Part shown: positions 47,814 through 55,774 of the stretch, piece after piece
Numbering within the stretch: position 1 is the stretch's first letter
Layout: the number at the start of each line of letters is the position of its first letter
Assembly: GCA_036250195.1 (NCBI GenBank)
Contig: JAVHZZ010000005.1
Span: 186,970,948 to 187,034,947, forward strand
DNA from: Mixophyes australis
Lineage: Eukaryota; Chordata; Amphibia; Anura; Limnodynastidae
Length of the DNA: 64,000 nt
Direction: 5' to 3'
Program-made: the position numbers and the translations under genes
The notes under the pieces: generated by a model
What the model was told of the DNA's origin: nothing
The model's input: only the letters and a program-made list of their open reading frames with translations
Databases searched by the model: none

Positions 47814-48089
47814 CAGTGGCGGATCCAGGGGGGGGCGATTGGGGCGATCGCCCCCCCTAGCAGGGGCTTGCTGCCGACGGCTGCACATTATGTGCAGGTC
47901 CATTCAGCAGTGACAGGCAGGGCCAGCGTGCTGCCCGGCCGCTCTGATTGTGTTTTAAACACTGTCACTGCCTGTCACTGCTGAACGGACCTGCACATAG
48001 TATGCAGCCGCCGGCAGCCTCAGATGTCAAAAAGGAGGCGGGGCCTAAATCATCGCCCCGGGTAGCAGTATTCTCTAGATCCGCCCCTG
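47814..48089. mobile_element. hAT-like MITE, 276 bp, inserted in LINE copy B leader
   Basis: The ends CAGTGGCGGATCCAG and CTAGATCCGCCCCTG are inverted repeats, with a perfect 8-bp duplication CCTTCACC at 47806-47813 and 48090-48097. The interior holds inverted segments (CTGCACATTATGTGCAGGTCC facing GGACCTGCACATAGTATGCAG), making most of it fold back. No coding sequence. Confidence 0.93.
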
Positions 48090-48690
48090 CCTTCACCTCC
48101 CCATTGCCTGGCACCATTTGGATCAATTCTACCTTCCTACTCTTTCATTACCTACACTAGTTAATACACAATCATCCACATCTCTCCATCATGCACCTAC
48201 TCAATTTACACTGTCTCTTTCTCCTATCCACTATCACCACACTTTTCTTCAAATTCCTCTTCTCTCTCCATCATCCTATTTCTCCCTCTCCTATTATTTT
48301 TTCCCTTTCACTACTTCCCTCCTTACTAGTCTGCACACATGAACTTTATTGTTTCCTGCACCCACCACATTAACCAGCCTATATAAACAGAAATAAACCC
48401 ACACTCCTCACTCCACCTTAAAACTTTCTTTTAACCTCATACTTTCAATCCCAACAACTTTATCCACCAATGTCCACTACCCTCTCTTCCCTTCCTTCTC
48501 CTGTACATATTGGAACACCAGATCTGTTGCAACAAACTTGCATCCATTCATTATGTATTCAATTCTAAATCCCTCAACCTGCTTGCCATTACAGAAACCT
48601 GGCTCACATCGTCTGACTCTACATTCACTGCAACCCTCTCCTATGGTGGCCTTTTCCTCAGTCACACTCCCAGACCCTGAAACAGACAAG

Positions 48691-48861
48691 TGGGTAAATG
48701 TATCAATATGCGGGTTCAGCCTCTTCCGCGATTAAATTTCAAGCGGCGCTGCATTGTAAAGAGTTAACTTCCCTTTACAATGCAGCGCCGCTTGAAATTT
48801 AATCGCGGAAGAGGCTGAACACGCGGGTGTTGAAGAACACGCATATTGATACATTTACCCC
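48691..48861. mobile_element. Near-perfect palindromic MITE, 171 bp
   Basis: The ends TGGGTAAATGTATCAATATG and CATATTGATACATTTACCCC are inverted repeats. Inner arms 48714-48761 and 48773-48820 are an exact 48-bp inverted pair around an 11-bp loop. AAG flanks both sides. The ends resemble those of the 1.28-kb foldback element at 12.3 kb. It interrupts the LINE endonuclease region. Confidence 0.9.
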
Positions 48862-49019
48862 AAGGTGTTGGAGTAGGCATTCTATTTTCTTCAAGCTGCT
48901 CCTAACAAGTCATGCCCTCTGAACCCTCACTTTCATCCTCTTCCTTTGAGGTCCACACTATCCGTCTATTTTATCCTCTCCTTCATGTTCTTGTGTTTTA
49001 TCTCCCCCTCAGTCCAGTT

Positions 49020-50650
49020 TCCCAGTTCCTTGACAGCTTTGCAGCTTGGCTCAATTATTTTTTATCCATTGACCTGCCTACTCTCATACTAGGTGATTTC
49101 AAAATTCCCATTGATAAGCCCACTGTCTCTTCTGCCACTAAACGTCTTTCACTTATTTCCTCCTTTGGCATCTCCCAGTGGACTCAACTCCCATCCACTG
49201 TGATGGACACTCCCTTGACCTTGTCTTCTCCCACTACTGCTCCATCTTTAATTTCTCCAACTTATTCCTCACACTCTCCAACCACAACCTCATTACCTTC
49301 AGCCTCATCTTACATCATGTGTCCCCCCTTCAACAAAATTCACACATACACTGTGACAGCTAAGTATTCTTAACCCAGTCCACTTCTCATTTTCACTAAC
49401 ACAACTGCTTTCTCCTATGACTGCATTGTCCTGCCCTAGTCAGGCTGACTCTTTCAACAACAAAACAATCACTTCGGCCCTAAGCTTTTGCTTCCACATA
49501 CTCTATCCGATGATCCAAACCCAAAACATGACATACCAAACAGACCCGCTACCTGCAAAAGTGCTCCCACACTGCAGAGCGCCACTAGAAGAAATCTCGT
49601 TCCTATCCTGATTTCCTACTCTATAAATTCAACCTTTCATCGCAGCACTACATTACAGCACTGTCCTTTCAATTGCCAAGCAAACAATTGAAACTCTGAA
49701 TATCGACAAAATCTCTAACATCCAAACAGTCCATGTTGCCTCTTTGTCAACTTCAACCAATTTCTCTGCCCACCTGCACCACGTCCCGCGTCCTCTCTCA
49801 CAGCCCATGATTTTACCACTACTTCAAAGACAAAATCAACACCATTTGACAAGATATTGCCTCATGCCAAATTCCACACACTCCACACTATACCCACTTT
49901 CACCTACACTCCCCAATCTACCCTCAATACATTCTACCTAGTAACTGAAGACAAAGTATCTGCACTCATCTCATCATCTCACTCTACAACCTGTCCCCTC
50001 GACTCTATTCCCTTCCAACCTGTCCCCTCTCCCCCTCTGCATGCCCACATCTAGCTCAGTTCTTCAACCTGTCTCTCTCCTCTGTCGCATTTCCATCGTC
50101 ATTGAAACATGCGTTCATCTCATCTTTTTTAAAAAAACATTCTCTCGATCCAGCCTCTCTCTCCAACTACAGCACTGTTTCTCTTCTCCTCTTTGCCTCC
50201 AAACTACTTGGGCAATTGATGTACAAACGCCTGTCTGACTTTCTCTCCTCTGATTCCATTCTCAACTCTCTGCAATCAGGATTCCTCCCTCAACATTTCA
50301 CTGAAACTGCTCTCACAAAAGTGATCAATGCTCTACTTACTGCAAAGTTTAAGGGTCATTTCTCCATACTCATTATCTTGAACCTCTCTGCTGCTTATGA
50401 CACTGTTGATCATCCTGTTCTCCTACACATGCTTAACTCCATTGACCTTTGTGACGCATTTTTTTCCTGATTCACTTCTTACCTATCAAACTGCTATTTT
50501 AGTGTTTCTACCTATGGCACATTCTCTCCTCCACCCCCACAAGGATATGTTCTTGGCCATTTACTTTTTTCATTGTACACCTCTTCTCTTGGCTAACCAC
50601 TTCGCTCATTCACCCTCCAGTACTACATCTGTGTAGATGACACCCAAATC
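49020..50650 (+). pseudogene. L2 LINE ORF2: endonuclease to reverse transcriptase, frameshifted
   Basis: The protein would nick target DNA with its APE-type endonuclease and copy its RNA into the genome. Visible motifs are L-P-T-L-I-L-G-D-F (endonuclease, with K replacing the usual N after F), D-G-H-S-L-D-L-V-F, and the RT palm and finger motifs up to C-V-D-D-T-Q, in place of the family's Y-A-D-D-T-Q. The pieces fall in different frames: 48,912-49,373, 49,178-49,363 and 50,102-50,470. The thumb/C-terminal part lies downstream at 50,726-51,000 and, past the LTR element, at about 57,160-57,500. Confidence 0.85.
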
Positions 50651-51224
50651 TGTATCTCTATCCCTGAACTCTCCCCTTTTTTACCATTCTGAGTAACCAA
50701 TTGTCTTTCTGCTACCTCTACTTGGATGTCCCAGCTACCTAAACAGTTAAAGGTCAACATGTCCAAAACAGAGCTTAATATCTTCCCTCCTCAATTTCCT
50801 CAGTCTCCCAAGCCTGCTGCCTTGGTGTCACACTTAACTCCACCCTCTGCTTTATTCCTCAAATCTAGACTCTCTCCCAGTATTGTCGACTTCACATTAG
50901 AAACCTTGCCAGAATATGCCCTTTTCTTACCCAATATGCTACCAAAACTCTTATCCACTCACATCATCTCCCATAATCTCCCTTCTTGAATACTGCAACC
51001 TCCTGCTATCTGGTTTTCCTGACACCAATGTGGAGGGACAGAAGATGTGCCTGGTGCCCGTGAAGAGGGCGAAGATGTCAGGCTGTGCTGCGCCCCTGGA
51101 GGGGCTGAAGAATCCTCAGATGGCCGTGCCCTACAAGTGGGTGAAGAAAGAAGAGGAGAAGAACTTACCCGTCCATCGATCCAGCGGCGGTGAGTATGAC
51201 TTTCTTCCCGTCCGCGGAGGAAGG

Positions 51225-51346
51225 ATGAGCCAATCAGGGCTCATCTTTCCCCGCTGGCCAATCAGCGGCCGGATGCGCGAGCCAATCGCGGCTCGCGCCC
51301 GGCCATTCAAAAGATTGGCGCCGACACGAGCCAATCAGCGCTCGCG
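51225..51346 (+). promoter_or_regulatory. Four CCAAT palindromes in the 5' LTR promoter
   Basis: Stem-loop coordinates are 51225-51244 (7-bp stem ATGAGCC), 51251-51268 (6-bp stem CCGCTG, or alternatively CTGGCC with one G-T pair), 51275-51298 (9-bp stem GCGCGAGCC) and 51325-51346 (CACGAGC, 6 of 7 pairs). CCAAT spans or lies next to the stem-loop junction each time. CCAAT is the binding core of NF-Y; whether NF-Y binds here is an inference. Confidence 0.85.
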
Positions 51347-51354
51347 CCGGCTGA

Positions 51355-51380
51355 TGACGTCACGCCGGCGACTATATAAG
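51355..51380 (+). promoter_or_regulatory. CRE and TATA box of the 5' LTR
   Basis: TGACGTCA (51355-51362), a perfect cAMP-response element, is followed 10 bp later by TATATAAG (51373-51380). Transcription would be expected to start about 25-30 bp beyond the TATA box. Confidence 0.82.
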
Positions 51381-51729
51381 TCGCCGGGTGGCGCCATTTT
51401 GCCAGAAGTCCGTCGGCGGAGAAGAGAGAGGACGTCTCTTCAAGACGTCCAGCAACAGAGCCAGCAGCAGCGGCGGCAGGGGGCCCTTGTAAGGGCCGTG
51501 AGCTACCCTGCCGCCAGAAGACTTCAATCAAGCCGCCGGAGCAGTGATCGCCGGCGGGGAGCCCTTGTAAGGGCTGAGAGCGCCCCCGCCAAGCAGCCCT
51601 CAACAGCGCCGAAGAGGAGAAGAGGCGCCGCCGGCTGGAGGGTCTGGAAGACCCGGAGAAGAAAGGAAGAAGACGGCGTGGCAAGCTGAGATTCCTGCGC
51701 AGAGCAGGTAAGTGACTCAGCCTTAATTC

Positions 51730-52226
51730 GGGCACTAGGCCCGGGGCCACAGTCGGGCACAAGGCCCGTGGGCACGGTAAATTAGGGGCACAAGGCCCAG
51801 GGACCTGGGCACTAGGCCCCAACGAAGTTAGTGGGCCAGTAGGCCATAGTATTTATGGTAAAGGGGACAAGCCCCTATTAGTTAGACAGGGGCGTGAGAG
51901 CCCAGGTGTACAAGGGCACAAGGCCCTTAGGCAGTGAGTGGCCTAGAGGCCATAGGAAGGCCACAGGGCCTGTGAGGGGCTGGTAGCCCATAGGCTATTA
52001 AGGGCACAAGGCCCTCAGTCAGTTAGGGAGGCCACAGGCCTCAGGCAGGGGCTAGGACCCCTAGGTAGTAGGGCATAAGGCCCTAGTTAGTGGGCTCAGA
52101 GCCCTGAGTTAGAGAGGGGGCTGAGGCCCACGAAACAGAGCAGAAGGCTCTGTGTGTAGCTGGGCAGAGACCCATGGTGTGTAGGGCATAAGGCCCTGGT
52201 GGTGTGTGGTAGAGGCGTGAGAGCCT
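51730..52226 (+). repeat. Array of about 21 mini-hairpins in the 5' LTR
   Basis: Stems of 4-6 bp with 4-6-base loops recur about every 25 bp. Examples: GGGC-actag-GCCC (51730), CGGGC-acaag-GCCCG (51754), GGGG-acaag-CCCC (51863), AAGGGC-acaag-GCCCTT (51912), GAGGC-cacag-GCCTC (52028), CAGAGC-agaag-GCTCTG (52136) and AGGGC-ataag-GCCCT (52183). The stem sequence changes from unit to unit while pairing is kept. The same array is at 55278-55774 in the 3' LTR. Confidence 0.88.
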
Positions 52227-53609
52227 TGTGAGTGTAGGCGCGGTCCTGTGTGAGGTGAGCACACGTGGTTAGGAGGTACAGTAGAGCGGAGGCTCCTGTG
52301 GTGCTGTAGCAACCTGCTGGTTGGCTAACAGCGGTGTGCTCTGGTAAGTAGCGTGCAAAGTACTGTATACTGTATTTATTCTGTCTGTGTGGCGAGTGTA
52401 GTTTACATTACAGTATTTTGGGTGTGCTATGTAATTGTGTCCAGGGGCAAGACGTCAGGCCCCCATTAAAGGTAGGCTCTTGTTCCTGTGGTTTTCCTGT
52501 GCTAACCCATTCTGTGGGGACAAGTGTAAGTACCAGCATACACATAGTCAGGGGAGAACACACGTAGTTTTCCTGTCCCTTAGGTCCCCGGGGTCACACT
52601 GGTACCCAGAGGGGGTGGCTGAGTGAGTTGGTGGCAGTGCAGCACACCTTGAGGCAGTTCCAGGGGCGGCCGTGGTTCTGATCAAGGGTCCTCAAGGCCG
52701 GTTCCGTGCAGGTGGACCTGTGGTTCCGGACGTGGGGACACGTGTGAGATACCCGAGTACAGGCAGTCGGGCGGTTCAGTTCGATCGGCTGTTCCGTGCG
52801 GCAGTCGGCCCGCGGGTTAGTGTGCTGTTCTACTGAGCCTCAGCCGGGCTTAAAGAACCGGTCCTTAGGGTCCGTGGGTGACCCCATAGCAAGAAGGCAG
52901 CTTCTTGGTACGACCTGGGTGAGGGGGTTAGGAACCGCCCTCCGGTTTAGGCTGTAAACACCGGCTGGTGTTCCCCGTAGCGTGTAAGTGAGCAGTTCCG
53001 TTAGTGCACCACACCTAGTTAGTCATAGTGGTTTGACTTAGTTGCGTTGCCGACCATTAGAACGTTGTTAGGGTCGGGTCGCTGTTGTAGTCAGTCCAGT
53101 TTTGTGGGTGCCAACTTAGTCTCACGGAGAGCGTAGAGGGAGGCTGTGTGTTCTTGTCATCCGCAGGAGTCGGGAAGGTGCAGGAGAACCGGATCGGAAG
53201 TGGGAGTGTCCCGGTGAGTATCACGCTCGATTCCCCCTTTCGGTTAGGCCCTCACCGGCAGGTGTGTGAGGTACTTGAGGCGGGATTAGTCCTCGGACTA
53301 GTCTTGGCCTTCAGTGCCTGTAGTCCCCCGCGTCTTGGCAAGAACAAAGTGAGGAGGCGGCAAGGAGCTTGGACTGACTGTGCCCTTGTTCTTTGCCGTA
53401 GTCTCGGACAGCCCTTACCTGGTAGGCACGGCCGTAATCTCTGTCTCTATCTCAGAGGGACGTGATTGGAGGTGACTGCGGCTGCGGATCTGCTGGGATT
53501 GGATCGCAGCTGGGAAATTGGAAGCGGACTGGAGGTGACCATCGTTTACAAGGTAAGTTCTTTTGTGTTGCGTCTGTCCCTGTCTTTCCCCGCAGGGGGC
53601 GTTACATTT

Positions 53610-53625
53610 TGGCGTAGTCGGCAGG
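53610..53625 (+). promoter_or_regulatory. Primer-binding site for tRNA-Ser
   Basis: TGGCGTAGTCGGCAGG begins 3 bp after the 5' LTR. It is complementary over 16 bases to the 3' end of a eukaryotic serine tRNA that ends ...CCTGCCGACTACG plus CCA. This is where minus-strand DNA synthesis would be primed. Confidence 0.85.
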
Positions 53626-53632
53626 GTCAACG

Positions 53633-55237
53633 ATGGCTCATCGGGGGATCATTCCGCTGTACGAGGGATACAGCTGTGTCATCTCTCGTGACGAAGTGGC
53701 AGCGTTCACGAAGCAAATCCTGGAACGTTGTGAGACAAGGAAGAAGAAGAACAGAGATACTAAACGGCAACAGGTGGAAGAAATGCTGTGCTGGAAGTGT
53801 GGGTTGCCTGGACACTTCGCATACCACTGCCCAGTTGCCGAGGAGCTCTTTGGTGAATGGGAGGACGAAGAAGTCTCCGATGAATGGGAAGACGTAGAAG
53901 TCTTTGAGTGGAAGGATGAGGAAGCCTTCCATCAATGGTCTCAAAAGAAGTCGGAGTCTGGAGGGAAGGATCGGCAGAGCCTGCTGACTGTTGGATCGCA
54001 GGAGATCGTGTCGTCCAAGCAAGATTCGCGACAGGAATACCCGCGTCAGCCGGATGCTGGAGCCGGGGTATTGGAGACGTCAGATACGTCAGACGACTTG
54101 TCCGTGGCTGTGGAAGAGTTGGTCCCTGAGGACGAAGGGAGAACTGAGCAGACCCTCCACGGGGCAACGTTGTGTCCGGAGACATGTGAAGATGTCTGCC
54201 CGGTGGTACCTGAGAGGATCGAAGCCATCAGTACCCCGGAAGAGAGAGCTGCTGAAGAAGTACTGCCTGAAGAAGACTGTACTTTAGAGAGCGCAGCTGG
54301 AGAGTGGTGGATGTTGTCACCTTCTGAAGAAGCTTCCCGCACAACCGAGGAGGTATCGGACGGATGGGAGGTTCCGGCAGGTGCCGAGGAAGAGACTCCC
54401 TGGATACCGACTTCAGGCGAGGAGGTTGCCAGGATGGTGTGGATCCTGCGCGAGAGGACCTTACCGCAGAGGATCCGATGGACGCGAGTCAGGGATGCCG
54501 GTAAGCGACCCTTGGAGGTGGACGTAGAGGAGAAGACGTTGATTATGGGGACCACAATGGAAAAAGGCGGCGGAAATGTGGAGGGACAGAAGATGTGCCT
54601 GGTGCCCGTGAAGAGGGCGAAGATGTCAGGCTGTGCTGCGCCCCTGGAGGGGCTGAAGAATCCTCAGATGGCCGTGCCCTACAAGTGGGTGAAGAAAGAA
54701 GAGGAGAAGAACTTACCCGTCCATCGATCCAGCGGCGGTGAGTATGACTTTCTTCCCGTCCGCGGAGGAAGGATGAGCCAATCAGGGCTCATCTTTCCCC
54801 GCTGGCCAATCAGCGGCCGGATGCGCGAGCCAATCGCGGCTCGCGCCCGGCCATTCAAAAGATTGGCGCCGACGCGAGCCAATCAGCGCTCGCGCCGGCT
54901 GATGACGTCACGCCGGCGACTATATAAGTCGCCGGGTGGCGCCATTTTGCCAGAAGTCCGTCGGCGGAGAAGAGAGAGGACGTCTCTTCAAGACGTCCAG
55001 CAACAGAGCCAGCAGCAGCGGCGGCAGGGGGCCCTTGTAAGGGCCGTGAGCTACCCTGCCGCCAGAAGACTTCAATCAAGCCGCCGGAGCAGTGATCGCC
55101 GGCGGGGAGCCCTTGTAAGGGCTGAGAGCGCCCCCGCCAAGCAGCCCTCAACAGCGCCGAAGAGGAGAAGAGGCGCCGCCGGCTGGAGGGTCTGGAAGAC
55201 CCGGAGAAGAAAGGAAGAAGACGGCGTGGCAAGCTGA
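53633..55237 (+). CDS. Gag-like zinc-knuckle protein running into the 3' LTR, 534 aa
   Basis: ATG at 53633 follows the primer-binding site by 7 bp and is the first start. Residues 1-50 are charged and probably helical (T-R-K-K-K-N-R). A CCHC zinc knuckle follows (C53, C56, H61, C66: C-W-K-C-G-L-P-G-H-F-A-Y-H-C). Residues 70-310 are very rich in Glu, Asp and Ser (E-E-V-S-D-E-W-E-D, T-S-D-T-S-D-D). At about residue 315 the frame crosses into the 3' LTR and continues 220 residues as a basic, Arg-rich tail (about K/R-rich from residue 340; R-R-R-R-E-R near 455). Zinc knuckles of this kind bind RNA in Gag nucleocapsids. No capsid domain could be recognised by eye. The frame is undamaged in a young element, so it may be expressed. 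A splice donor inside the LTR (GCGGTGAGTATG, near 54,735) could shorten it. Confidence 0.72.
   Translation: MAHRGIIPLYEGYSCVISRDEVAAFTKQILERCETRKKKNRDTKRQQVEEMLCWKCGLPGHFAYHCPVAEELFGEWEDEEVSDEWEDVEVFEWKDEEAFHQWSQKKSESGGKDRQSLLTVGSQEIVSSKQDSRQEYPRQPDAGAGVLETSDTSDDLSVAVEELVPEDEGRTEQTLHGATLCPETCEDVCPVVPERIEAISTPEERAAEEVLPEEDCTLESAAGEWWMLSPSEEASRTTEEVSDGWEVPAGAEEETPWIPTSGEEVARMVWILRERTLPQRIRWTRVRDAGKRPLEVDVEEKTLIMGTTMEKGGGNVEGQKMCLVPVKRAKMSGCAAPLEGLKNPQMAVPYKWVKKEEEKNLPVHRSSGGEYDFLPVRGGRMSQSGLIFPRWPISGRMREPIAARARPFKRLAPTRANQRSRRLMTSRRRLYKSPGGAILPEVRRRRRERTSLQDVQQQSQQQRRQGALVRAVSYPAARRLQSSRRSSDRRRGALVRAESAPAKQPSTAPKRRRGAAGWRVWKTRRRKEEDGVAS
54559..54576 (+). promoter_or_regulatory. Polypurine tract candidate
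   Basis: GGAAAAAGGCGGCGGAAA, 16 of 18 purines, directly before the 3' LTR. It is the expected plus-strand primer position. The two C residues make it imperfect. Confidence 0.6.
54773..54928 (+). promoter_or_regulatory. CCAAT palindromes, CRE and TATA of the 3' LTR
   Basis: Same layout as in the 5' LTR, shifted by 3,548 bp: palindromes at 54773-54792, 54799-54816, 54823-54846 and 54873-54894, TGACGTCA at 54903-54910 and TATATAAG at 54921-54928. This copy could drive transcription outward into the LINE remnant. Confidence 0.82.
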
Positions 55238-55277
55238 GATTCCTGCGCAGAGCAGGTAAGTGACTCAGCCTTAATTC

Positions 55278-55774
55278 GGGCACTAGGCCCGGGGCCACAG
55301 TCGGGCACAAGGCCCGTGGGCACGGTAAATTAGGGGCACAAGGCCCAGGGACCTGGGCACTAGGCCCCAACGAAGTTAGTGGGCCAGTAGGCCATAGTAT
55401 TTATGGTAAAGGGGACAAGCCCCTATTAGTTAGACAGGGGCGTGAGAGCCCAGGTGTACAAGGGCACAAGGCCCTTAGGCAGTGAGTGGCCTAGAGGCCA
55501 TAGGAAGGCCACAGGGCCTGTGAGGGGCTGGTAGCCCGTAGGCTATTAAGGGCACAAGGCCCTCAGTCAGTTAGGGAGGCCACAGGCCTCAGGCAGGGGC
55601 TAGGACCCCTAGGTAGTAGGGCATAAGGCCCTAGTTAGTGGGCTCAGAGCCCTGAGTTAGAGAGGGGGCTGAGGCCCACGAAACAGAGCAGAAGGCTCTG
55701 TGTGTAGCTGGGCAGAGACCCATGGTGTGTAGGGCATAAGGCCCTGGTGGTGTGTGGTAGAGGCGTGAGAGCCT
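55278..55774 (+). repeat. Array of about 21 mini-hairpins in the 3' LTR
   Basis: Copy of the 51730-52226 array. The one difference within the span (51990/55538) falls outside the paired bases of its nearest hairpin. Confidence 0.88.

Larger units (their letters stand above)
51029..53606 (+). repeat. 5' LTR
   Basis: It begins TGTGGAGGGACAG and ends GGGGGCGTTACA. The first 370 bp (U3-like) hold palindromic CCAAT boxes, a CRE and a TATA box. About 500 bp of mini-hairpins follow a GCAGGTAAGTGAC donor near 51,702-51,714. The rest is GC-rich without coding signal. Near the end, a 46-bp GTAAGT...CCCCGCAG interval (about 53,552-53,595) looks like a very short intron. Confidence 0.93.

Noticed and set aside
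49857..50054. Independent small genes in the 46.9-51.0 kb section
   Set aside because: The short frames are pieces of frameshifted L2 LINE leader, endonuclease and reverse transcriptase.
51307..51822. 171-codon minus-strand frame in the LTR, repeated at 54855-55370
   Set aside because: It lies opposite the plus-strand frame in GC-rich sequence, where stops are rare, and has no recognisable domain. Its repetition only reflects the two LTRs.
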